A program made the translations under genes and the position numbers. DNA of 64,000 bases from Hyphomicrobiales bacterium (GTDB taxonomy: Bacteria > Pseudomonadota > Alphaproteobacteria > Rhizobiales > Rhizobiaceae). The DNA lies in NCBI GenBank assembly GCA_900469615.1, contig UBYA01000011.1, positions 992,001 to 1,056,000 on the forward strand. Direction: 5' to 3'. Within the stretch, counting starts at the first letter, position 1, and the number at the start of each line of letters is the position of its first letter. Shown piece by piece: positions 44,034 to 51,597 of the stretch. The notes under the pieces were generated by a model, which ran no database searches, was not told the DNA's origin, and worked only from the letters and a program-made list of their open reading frames with translations.

Positions 44034-44764
44034 GCGGACAGGCCCTTCTTGGCTTCGGCTTCCAGTTTGCTGCGCAGGAAGGTAAACGGCCGGCTGATGT
44101 CTGCGACCAGCGCATCGCGGGCTTCCTTTGCATCCTGTGTGGCGATCGCCTTGACGATCGTGCGGTGATAATGTGCCGTGTCGACCTCGCCGGCCTCAGA
44201 GAAGGCATAGATGGCGACGCGGATACACGGGCCGGATTGCAGCCACAGGCTCTCGATCATCGGGATCAGCACGGCCGAGCCGCAGGCGCGGTAGATTTCG
44301 AAATGAAAGGTCTGGTTGAGCGTCACCTCGCGGTCGACATCTTTCTTGTGCTTCAGCGCACGCATCTCGTCCCACTCGCCAAGCATGCCTTCGATGGTGG
44401 CGATCTGGCGCGAATTCATGCGGGTTGCGGCGAGCGCGATCGCCTCGCCTTCGATCAGGATACGGGCGCGCAGAAGGTCGTCCATGCGATCGAGCGTGAT
44501 CGGCGGTACGCGAACGGATCGGTTGGGTAAGGCTTCCAGCGCCTTTTCGGTAATCAGCCGGCCCAGCGCCTCGCGCACCGGCATGGTGCTTGTCATCAGC
44601 GCATCGGCCAGGCCGCGGATCGTCAATATCTGGCTCGGCTCGAACAAGCCGCCGATCAGCGCGCGGCGCAGCTCGGAATAGACCCGGTCCTGAACCGTCT
44701 CGCGGCCCACGGGGGCAAGCTGTGCGGCAATCGGATCGCTCTTTTCGGCGGTGGCCTTTTGCAT
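44030..44764 (-). CDS. GntR-family (FCD) regulator of the divergent transport and catabolic operons
   Basis: A 244-residue GntR regulator. The winged helix-turn-helix covers about 20-85 (VQDRVYSELRRALIGGLFEPSQILTIRGLADALMTSTMPVREALGRL) and the rest is an all-helical FCD effector domain with metal-binding His residues (FHFEIYRACG, AHYHRTIVKAI). The ATG at 44764 follows AAGGGA. It is the first gene of the minus operon and divergent from livG, with a symmetrical site between them. Confidence 0.88.
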   Translation of the reverse strand: MQKATAEKSDPIAAQLAPVGRETVQDRVYSELRRALIGGLFEPSQILTIRGLADALMTSTMPVREALGRLITEKALEALPNRSVRVPPITLDRMDDLLRARILIEGEAIALAATRMNSRQIATIEGMLGEWDEMRALKHKKDVDREVTLNQTFHFEIYRACGSAVLIPMIESLWLQSGPCIRVAIYAFSEAGEVDTAHYHRTIVKAIATQDAKEARDALVADISRPFTFLRSKLEAEAKKGLSA

Positions 44765-44801
44765 TCGAAATCCCTTTTTCGGCTTGCGGAGTGGATTAAA
44801 G

Positions 44802-44848
44802 CTGATTAGCGTGATCAATGCAAGTGTGATCACAAATCAAATAATCAG
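44802..44848. promoter_or_regulatory. Putative GntR operator in the divergent gntR/livG region
   Basis: A perfect palindrome TGTGATCACA lies at 44825-44834, and a second GTGATCA lies at 44811-44817. The whole is flanked by inverted arms CTGATTA (44802-44808) and TAATCAG (44842-44848). Position between the regulator and livG starts fits a shared operator/promoter. Confidence 0.6.
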
Positions 44849-44886
44849 GGAAACGATGGCGATCGCTTTCCGGCCAGAGGGATCTC

Positions 44887-45684
44887 ATGAGTACGACAAC
44901 TGAACGGCAAGGGGAGGAAGCCCGGCCTGTTCTCACGGCAAGGAACGTGGTGCGGCGTTTCGGCGGCGTCACCGCCGTCAACGACGTTTCCTTCCATGTT
45001 CGCCAGGGCGAAATTCTAGGCCTGATCGGCCCGAACGGCGCCGGCAAGACGACGATGTTCGATCTTCTGGCCGGCAGCGTTGCGCCGAGCAGCGGCGAGA
45101 TCGTCCTGAATGGAGCGGCGGTCGCAGGCGAGGCGGCTCATCGCCGGATCGGTCGCGGCCTTGGCCGGACATTCCAGATCCCGCGACCGTTCCCCAATCT
45201 GACGCTTCTCGAAAATGTCATGCTGGCCGCGCAGAACCAGGCGGGCGAACGTTTGCTGCCGAATTTCCTGCGTCCATGGAAGGTGGCCGAGCAGGAGAAA
45301 GCCGCCCATGTCAAGGCGATGGAGCTTCTGGACCTCGTGCACCTGACGCGGCTTGCGCATGAGCCGGCAAGGGTGCTGTCGGGCGGGCAACGCAAGCTTC
45401 TGGAGCTTGCCCGCGTCATGATGGCCGATCCGGCTATCATCCTGCTCGACGAACCCGCCGCCGGCGTCAACGCCACTCTTCTCGAGACGATCATCGACCG
45501 CATTCGCGATATCAATCAGCGCGGCATTACCTTTCTCCTGATCGAGCACAACATCGACATGGTCACGCGTTTGTGTCACCGCGTGCTCGTCATGGCGAGC
45601 GGTCAGCTTCTCTGCGAGGGCACGCCGGAAGAGGTGGCCCGCGATCCGCGCGTCATCGAAGCCTATCTGGGAGGTGCGGCATGA
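44887..45684 (+). CDS. livG: Branched-chain-type ABC transporter ATPase (LivG-like)
   Basis: A 265-residue ATPase of the branched-chain amino acid importer family. Walker A GPNGAGKTT, signature VLSGGQRK, Walker B IILLDEPAAGVN and the H-loop LLIEHNIDMV are present. It is first in the plus-strand operon livGFHM, starting 122 bases from the divergent GntR regulator. The periplasmic receptor is probably the protein encoded at 40393-41649. Confidence 0.9.
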   Translation: MSTTTERQGEEARPVLTARNVVRRFGGVTAVNDVSFHVRQGEILGLIGPNGAGKTTMFDLLAGSVAPSSGEIVLNGAAVAGEAAHRRIGRGLGRTFQIPRPFPNLTLLENVMLAAQNQAGERLLPNFLRPWKVAEQEKAAHVKAMELLDLVHLTRLAHEPARVLSGGQRKLLELARVMMADPAIILLDEPAAGVNATLLETIIDRIRDINQRGITFLLIEHNIDMVTRLCHRVLVMASGQLLCEGTPEEVARDPRVIEAYLGGAA

Positions 45685-46430
45685 GCGAACCGGTGCTGAG
45701 CGTTCGCAATCTCGTTGCCGGCTACGAGCCGGGCGTGCCGATCGTGCGCGGTGCTTCGATCGATGTGGCCGAACGGGAAATCGTCGTCGTGCTCGGCCCC
45801 AACGGCGCCGGGAAGTCGAGCTTCATCAAGGCGATTGCCGGCCTGGTGCCGGTCGAAAGCGGCATGGTGCAGCTGGCAGGCCAGGATATTACCGGCGCGC
45901 CTGCGCACAATATGGTGCGGCTGGGCCTCGCCTTCGTGCCGCAGACGGAGAATGTCTTTCCACTGATGTCCGTGGAAGACAACCTGAAAGTCGCCGGCGG
46001 CATTCTGAAGCCGAGGGAGGTGCCGGCCCGCATCGAGGAAATGTATACGACCTTTCCCGATCTCGCCCGTCATCGCCGGATCGCAGCGGGCAATCTTTCC
46101 GGAGGGCAGCGGCAGATGCTGGCCGTGGCCCGTGCTCTCATCGTCCATCCGAAGCTTCTCGTGCTCGATGAACCCTCGGCGGGTCTCTCACCGAAATTCG
46201 TCTCGATGGTTTTCGACATGCTGACCGATATCCGCAAATCGGGCGTCACCATTCTCCTCGTCGAGCAGAACGCCAAGGCGGCCCTTGCCATCGGCGACCG
46301 CGCCTATGTTCTGGTCGAAGGCAAGGACAGGCACGAAGGCGTTGCGTCGGAGCTTTGGAACGATCCCGTGGTCGCCGAGCTCTATCTCGGCCAGCGGCCC
46401 GCGACGTCAGGCAAAGGAGGCGCGGCATGA
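45681..46430 (+). CDS. livF: Branched-chain-type ABC transporter ATPase (LivF-like)
   Basis: A 249-residue second ATPase. Walker A GPNGAGKSS, signature NLSGGQRQ and Walker B LLVLDEPSAGLSP are present. The ATG at 45681 overlaps the livG stop by four bases; an open frame starting at 45573 lies inside livG and is not used. It forms the ATPase pair with LivG. Confidence 0.9.
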   Translation: MSEPVLSVRNLVAGYEPGVPIVRGASIDVAEREIVVVLGPNGAGKSSFIKAIAGLVPVESGMVQLAGQDITGAPAHNMVRLGLAFVPQTENVFPLMSVEDNLKVAGGILKPREVPARIEEMYTTFPDLARHRRIAAGNLSGGQRQMLAVARALIVHPKLLVLDEPSAGLSPKFVSMVFDMLTDIRKSGVTILLVEQNAKAALAIGDRAYVLVEGKDRHEGVASELWNDPVVAELYLGQRPATSGKGGAA

Positions 46431-47335
46431 ACCTGCAATTTATCGTCGACGGATTGCTGACGGGGTCGATGATCGGCCTTGGCGCCATCGGCGTGACGCT
46501 CACTTACTCGATCCTGCGCTTTTCGAATTTCGCCCATGGCGACTTCATGGCCTGGGGAACTTATGCGACCCTTGCCGTCGTCAGCGCCATCGGCGCGGTC
46601 TTCGGCAAGGTCGCGCCCATCGGGCCGCTCTCTTTCGGCTGGCCGTTGATCGTGGCTGTTGTCGTCGCGATGGGCTTTACCGGCCTTCTCGCTCTTGCTC
46701 TCGACAAGGTCCTGTTTGCCAGGCTGCGGGCCAAGGGCCAGTCCATCATCGTCGTCATGGCGAGCTTCGGCGCGTCCATGGCGTTGCGCAGCCTGCTCGA
46801 ATTTCTCTTCACCTCGCGGCCGACCTATTTCAGCCGCGCCATCCAGATTGCCATGCCCGTCGGTTTCGGCATTCGCATCACGCCCGATCAGATCGTGCTC
46901 CTGATCGTCACGGCGCTTCTCGTTTTCGGCGTGCACATGCTGATGACCAGGACGCAGACCGGCCGCTCCATGCAGGCGCTCAGCCAGAATCCGGCGCTTG
47001 CCCGGGTGGTCGGCATCGATGTCGCCAGGGTCGTGCGCGTCACCTGGCTGATCGGCGGGGGGCTGGCCTGCGTCGCCGGCGTCATGATCGGCATTCTCGT
47101 GCAGATTCGCCCGCTGATGGGCTTCGACATGCTGCTGCCGATGTTTGCCGCCGCCATTCTCGGCGGTATCGGCAGCGTCCCGGGGGCGGTTCTCGGCGGC
47201 CTGATCATCGGCCTTGCCGAGGCGGCTGCCGTTCAGCTGATCGGTGCGGAATGGCGCGCAGCCATTTCATTCATCATCCTGATGGCAGTGCTGTTCATTC
47301 GGCCGATCGGCCTTTTCGGAGTGAGAGAGCGATGA
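46427..47335 (+). CDS. livH: Branched-chain-type ABC transporter permease (LivH-like)
   Basis: A 302-residue inner-membrane permease with the LivH start pattern FIVDGLLTGSMIGLGAIGVTLTYSILRFSNFAHGDFMAWG and the conserved AILGGIGSVPGAVLGGLIIG block. About eight helices. It overlaps livF by four bases and livM by four bases. Confidence 0.9.
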   Translation: MNLQFIVDGLLTGSMIGLGAIGVTLTYSILRFSNFAHGDFMAWGTYATLAVVSAIGAVFGKVAPIGPLSFGWPLIVAVVVAMGFTGLLALALDKVLFARLRAKGQSIIVVMASFGASMALRSLLEFLFTSRPTYFSRAIQIAMPVGFGIRITPDQIVLLIVTALLVFGVHMLMTRTQTGRSMQALSQNPALARVVGIDVARVVRVTWLIGGGLACVAGVMIGILVQIRPLMGFDMLLPMFAAAILGGIGSVPGAVLGGLIIGLAEAAAVQLIGAEWRAAISFIILMAVLFIRPIGLFGVRER

Positions 47336-48318
47336 TGGATATTGTTGGCTATGGCGCCTTTTTCCTGACGACGGCGCTGATCTTTTCCTTCATCACGCTC
47401 GGGCTGAACCTGCAATGGGGACTGACGGGCCTGTTCAATGTCGGTCTTGCCGGCTTTGTCGCGATCGGCGCCTATACCTCGGCTCTGTTGACGACGCCGG
47501 ATACGGCAGGGCGCTTCGGCGGCTTCGATCTGCCTGTTATCATCGGCTGGCTGGGCGCCATGGTCGTGGCCGGTCTTGCCGCCGCCGTCATCGGCATTGC
47601 GACGCTGCGATTGAAATCCGACTATCTGGCGATCACCACTTTCGGCGTTGCCGTCGTCGTCCAGCTTGTGGCGCTGAACGCGCAAAAGCTGACCGGCGGC
47701 CCTTTCGGCATCGGCTTCATTCCGCGTCCGTTCTCCAGCCTTGCCGAAACGCCGCTGATTTTCAATCTTGCCAATCTCGGCGTCGTTGTCGTGGTGATGC
47801 TGATCGTCTATCTCGCGCTCGAACATCTGGCGAAAAGTCCGTGGGGACGTGTCTTGAAAGCGCTGCGCGAGGACGAGCGCGCGGCGGTTTCGCTTGGCAA
47901 GAGCGCTCGCTTCTATCGCGTACAGGCCTTTGCCGTCGGCGGCGCCATCATGGGGCTTGCCGGCGCCATGCAGGCGCATTTCATCGGCTTCATCGCGCCG
48001 GACAATTACGTTCCGACCCTGACCTTCCAGGTCTGGGTGATGCTGATCGTCGGCGGTTCGGGCAGCAACAAGGGCGCGGTGATCGGCAGCATCCTTGTCT
48101 GGGCGATCTGGGCGGGATCGGGGGCTTTGACGAGCGTCCTTTTCTCGCCGGAGCAGCAGGCGCGCGCCGCCTCGTTGCAGATCGTCGCGATCGGCGTCAT
48201 GCTCTGCATCATTCTGCTGGTGCGTCCGGGCGGCCTCTTCGGGGACATCCCGAAGAGGCGATCTTCCGTCGCGCCGCAACCCAAGCCGATCACGGATGAA
48301 GGCAATGCCGCCTCGTAG
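47332..48318 (+). CDS. livM: Branched-chain-type ABC transporter permease (LivM-like)
   Basis: A 328-residue permease of the LivM type: ITLGLNLQWGLTGLFNVGLAGFVAIGAYTSALL, ALREDERAAVSLGKSARFYRVQAFAVGGAIMGLAGAM and the end motif VRPGGLFGD. The start (ATG 47332) overlaps the livH stop. A long open frame continues upstream in the same frame through livH and livF but is not coding. No clear terminator was seen after its stop. Confidence 0.9.
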   Translation: MMDIVGYGAFFLTTALIFSFITLGLNLQWGLTGLFNVGLAGFVAIGAYTSALLTTPDTAGRFGGFDLPVIIGWLGAMVVAGLAAAVIGIATLRLKSDYLAITTFGVAVVVQLVALNAQKLTGGPFGIGFIPRPFSSLAETPLIFNLANLGVVVVVMLIVYLALEHLAKSPWGRVLKALREDERAAVSLGKSARFYRVQAFAVGGAIMGLAGAMQAHFIGFIAPDNYVPTLTFQVWVMLIVGGSGSNKGAVIGSILVWAIWAGSGALTSVLFSPEQQARAASLQIVAIGVMLCIILLVRPGGLFGDIPKRRSSVAPQPKPITDEGNAAS

Positions 48319-48378
48319 GGCGGCATAGACGAGCCAGATGGCTGATCAGATCTCCCCGGATAAAAATATCTGCGGATG

Positions 48379-49200
48379 CTAGCCTTTGACCGCTCCGGCC
48401 GTCATCGAGCCGGAAAGCTGGCGATACATTATCAGGCCGAGAAGTGCCGGCGGCAGCGCGCCGAGGATCATGACGGCGGAGGCGAGCCCCCATTGCACCC
48501 CGCCGCCGCTGGCGGCGAAGAAGAAGGAGGCGCCGACCGTCATCGGCACGGCGCGGTTGGTCGTCAGCATCAGCCCGAAGAGGAATTCGTTCCAGGCCGT
48601 GATGAAGCCGAAGATGAAGGTGGTCACGAGCGCGGGCCTGACCACCGGACGGATGACGCGGATCATGATCTGGAAAACGCTGGCCCCATCGACCGTTGCG
48701 GCCTCGTCGAGCTCCAGCGGGATGTCGGATATGGCGTTGACCAGCATGACCAGCGCCAGCGGAATGTTGACGATCGTCAGGATGAGCCCCAGGCCGATCC
48801 GCGTGTCGAGCAGGCCGAGCCACTGATACATCATGTAAAGCGGGATCGCGAAGACGACCAGCGGCACGGCGCGAAGGTTGATGACAAGGGGAAGCAGGAG
48901 CTTCTTACCGGTTTCGCCGCGGGCGATCACGTAAGCCGCCGGGAAGGAAAGGAGGATCGCCAGCAGCGTGCCGATCAGCGCCGCCGCCGCGCTGTTTGCC
49001 AGATAGAGGAAGATGTTGAAGCGCTCGGTGTCCGTCAGCACCTTGAGGTAGTTGTCGAACGTCGGCTGCTCGATCCACAGGCCGGGATTGCTGGAAATCT
49101 CGCGCGTCGTCTTGAAGGAGGTGATGAGGGTGACGAGGATCGGGAAGTTCATGGCGAAGACCACGATGCAGTAGACGATCCAGCGCAGGAGCTTCAGCAT
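48379..49200 (-). CDS. Carbohydrate ABC transporter permease (MalG-like)
   Basis: A 273-residue permease of the CUT1 sugar importer family, about six helices. The EAA loop (PLELDEAATVDGASVFQIMIRVIRP) contacts the ATPase. The ATG at 49200 lies one base after the malF-like stop and follows AAGGAAG. It forms the channel with the upstream permease. Confidence 0.88.
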   Translation of the reverse strand: MLKLLRWIVYCIVVFAMNFPILVTLITSFKTTREISSNPGLWIEQPTFDNYLKVLTDTERFNIFLYLANSAAAALIGTLLAILLSFPAAYVIARGETGKKLLLPLVINLRAVPLVVFAIPLYMMYQWLGLLDTRIGLGLILTIVNIPLALVMLVNAISDIPLELDEAATVDGASVFQIMIRVIRPVVRPALVTTFIFGFITAWNEFLFGLMLTTNRAVPMTVGASFFFAASGGGVQWGLASAVMILGALPPALLGLIMYRQLSGSMTAGAVKG

Positions 49201-49201
49201 C

Positions 49202-50068
49202 TTATTTCTTCCTTCGCGCACCCAGCCAGTTCAGGCCGTAGAGAACCAGCAACGATGTGATGAACAGCACGACGGAGGCCGCGACCGCCTTGCCGATGGC
49301 GCCTTCCTTGAAGAATGCCTGGTAGATGTAGATCGACAGCGATGTCGTCGATCCGCCTGCGCCGCTGCCGGTCAGGGCGTAGACATTGTCGAATACACGG
49401 AAGCCGTCGATGAAGCGGATGAAGAAGGCAACGATCAGCGTCGGCAGCATCAGCGGCAGGTCGATGCGCCAAAGCCGCTGCAGACCCGTTGCGCCATCCA
49501 GGGTCGCCGCCTCGCGCACATCTTCCGGGATGGCGATATAGGCGACGTAGAACAAGAGGAAGGCGAAGGGCGTCCATTGCAGCACTTCGACCACGACGAG
49601 CGTGCGGAAGGCGTTGGTGTAGTCGAGGAAGGCCGGGCTGTCGCCGAACCATTCGAAAAGATAGTAGGGCACGGGGCCGGCGAATTCATGCAGCACGAGG
49701 CGGTACATCAGGCCGACCATGGCGGGCGCCACCATCAAAGGCAGCATCAGCGGCGCCATCAGGACGGGCCGTGCCGACAGGAGCGGCTTGAGGAAGATCG
49801 CCAGAAAGAGGCCGAGCAGGCACTCTGCAACCGCCGTGATGATGCCGAAGCGGAAGGAAAACCAGACCGATTGCCAGAACGCGGCTTCCGTCAGCACTGT
49901 AACGTAATTGCCGAAGCCGCTGATCCGGGGGCTGCGCAAGGTTTCGAACGAGACGGTCGAAATGGAATAGAGGAGATTGAGGAGAGCGGGAAAGCCGAGG
50001 AACAGCAGCAGGAACCCGACAAGCGGTGCCAGATAGAGCCTGCCTTCGGCGCGTTTTACAAGAGCCAT
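49202..50068 (-). CDS. Carbohydrate ABC transporter permease (MalF-like)
   Basis: A 288-residue CUT1-type permease. The first helix (LYLAPLVGFLLLFLGFPALLNLLYSIS) and the EAA loop (PEDVREAATLDGATGLQRLWRIDLPLMLP) are clear. It lies 156 bases after the binding-protein gene, with a dispersed repeat in that gap. No ATPase gene is present in this operon. Confidence 0.88.
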   Translation of the reverse strand: MALVKRAEGRLYLAPLVGFLLLFLGFPALLNLLYSISTVSFETLRSPRISGFGNYVTVLTEAAFWQSVWFSFRFGIITAVAECLLGLFLAIFLKPLLSARPVLMAPLMLPLMVAPAMVGLMYRLVLHEFAGPVPYYLFEWFGDSPAFLDYTNAFRTLVVVEVLQWTPFAFLLFYVAYIAIPEDVREAATLDGATGLQRLWRIDLPLMLPTLIVAFFIRFIDGFRVFDNVYALTGSGAGGSTTSLSIYIYQAFFKEGAIGKAVAASVVLFITSLLVLYGLNWLGARRKK

Positions 50069-50098
50069 GGGTTTCAGCCGCAGTGGCCGGATGCCGTC

Positions 50099-50201
50099 AG
50101 AGCCTTTTCGCTTTTCGTCGAATCGCGAAAAGGCTCTGTTCTTCTGTTTTTACGCAATTCCGGACGGAAAACCGCAATACACTTTTCCTGGAATTGCTCC
50201 A
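50099..50201 (-). repeat. Dispersed rhizobial-type intergenic repeat, copy 2
   Basis: Read on the minus strand it carries GGAGCAATTCC, GGTTTTCCGTCCGGAATTGCG and AAAAACAG in the order seen in the copy at 13920-14020. Its end holds a perfect 12-base hairpin, AGAGCCTTTTCG (50099-50110) with CGAAAAGGCTCT (50126-50137). It sits between the sugar-binding-protein gene and the permease genes, where a transcript hairpin could stabilise the upstream message. Confidence 0.75.
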
Positions 50202-50224
50202 AAGCCGGCACTCGGCCCTTGTCC

Positions 50225-51550
50225 TTATTTCTTCAAGAGATCCTGCATGCCCGCCTTGGTGTGGGCAAGCGCATCCTCGAGGCTCTGCTGGCCGGACCAG
50301 TAGCCAGTGAACTCCTTGGCCTGCAATTCATAGACCGAGAGCGCCTTGGCGGAGGTCGCCCCGGTCATGACGTAGCCATACTTGCTGGCAAACTCACCGA
50401 GCTTCACGAGGTCGGGGCGCTCCTTTGCCACCTTGGCGACGACATCGGGCGTCAGCGCCGGCGAGCCGCCTGCACGGGCATAGGCAAGGGCCGCATCCTC
50501 GGAGGACAGCCACTTGAGGAACTTGATGGCGCCTTCCTTGTTCTGCGCGTTCTTGTTCAGTCCAAGGCCGAGACCATGAATATGGTCGGCACGCCCGTTC
50601 GGCCCCGCCGGCGGCGCAACGATGCCGGTGACGTCAGCGACTGCCGGCGATTTCTTCGCATCGGTAAGCTCGGCTGCGGCTGCATTCCATTGCAGCGCGG
50701 TCGCAGCCTGTCCTGAGCTGAAGGCGGCATTGGTTTCCGCATATTCGTAGCTTAGCGAATCCTTCGGCGACGCGCCGGCGTCGTAAAGCGTCTTGTAGAG
50801 TTTCAGTCCCGTCTTATAGGCGTCCGAGTCGATCGTGACGTTGCCGCTTGCGTCCATCCAGTCTCCGCCATAGGAGCGCGGCAGGGATTGGAACACCATC
50901 ATGTTGAAGAGAAGGTTCTTCATCTGCAGCACGGTGCCGTAGCGGACCGGGCTCTGGCGGTTTACCTGCTTGCTGAAATAGAGCGAGGTGGCCGCCCAGT
51001 CGTCCCAGGTCCACTCGTCGGGCTGCTTCGGGGCAAGTTCCTTGCCGAGATATTTCTTGGAAATCTCGGCATATTTGGCCTTGGCATCGGGATCGGCGAT
51101 GAGGGCGTCGACGAGATCCTTGCGGTAATACATGAAGTGCAGCGACAGGTCCGTTGGCACGCCATATTGCTTGCCGTCGAACTGCATCGTTTTCAGCACG
51201 GTATCGCCGAACACCTTCGGGGCATCGGCATTGAGCTCGATCGGCTCCATGTAGGGCGCATAGCGGCCGATCGAATAGGTCGCGACCAGATTGACGTCGA
51301 AGGCGTTGGAACCGGCGGCCATGTCCGCCTGCAACTTGTCGAAGAAGCCGTCACGGTTGAAGAACAGAAGCTCCACCTTGTCGGCATCCGATGCCGTCTT
51401 GTTGTAGAGATCGGCGGTGGCGCGCAAAGCGGTCTCCTCCGAGCCGCCTGGCCAGCCGAGCACGACGACCTTGGCGTTTGCCAGCCCCGGCAGTGCCGCC
51501 GCCGACAGCATCAAAGCGAGCATTGCGGACGATATGTGCTTGAATTTCAT
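50225..51550 (-). CDS. Sugar ABC transporter substrate-binding protein
   Basis: A 441-residue family 1 extracellular solute-binding protein. The signal peptide is MKFKHISSAMLALMLSAAALPGLANA. The mature part has VVVLGWPGGSEETALRATADLYNK, RKDLVDALI and FLKWLSSEDAALAYARAGGSPAL, as in CUT1 sugar receptors. AAGGAAAGGGAAC precedes the ATG. It follows the NanE-kinase fusion by 47 bases, so an amino sugar (for example N-acetylmannosamine or a sialic-acid-derived sugar) is a plausible ligand. Confidence 0.88.
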   Translation of the reverse strand: MKFKHISSAMLALMLSAAALPGLANAKVVVLGWPGGSEETALRATADLYNKTASDADKVELLFFNRDGFFDKLQADMAAGSNAFDVNLVATYSIGRYAPYMEPIELNADAPKVFGDTVLKTMQFDGKQYGVPTDLSLHFMYYRKDLVDALIADPDAKAKYAEISKKYLGKELAPKQPDEWTWDDWAATSLYFSKQVNRQSPVRYGTVLQMKNLLFNMMVFQSLPRSYGGDWMDASGNVTIDSDAYKTGLKLYKTLYDAGASPKDSLSYEYAETNAAFSSGQAATALQWNAAAAELTDAKKSPAVADVTGIVAPPAGPNGRADHIHGLGLGLNKNAQNKEGAIKFLKWLSSEDAALAYARAGGSPALTPDVVAKVAKERPDLVKLGEFASKYGYVMTGATSAKALSVYELQAKEFTGYWSGQQSLEDALAHTKAGMQDLLKK

Positions 51551-51597
51551 TATTGTTCCCTTTCCTTATCGTTATTGGTTGAATGAGGCAGGCATGT

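Noticed and set aside
46285..47331. Extension of the livM frame far upstream through livF and livH
   Set aside because: The extension overlaps two well-defined genes in another frame and has no transporter features.
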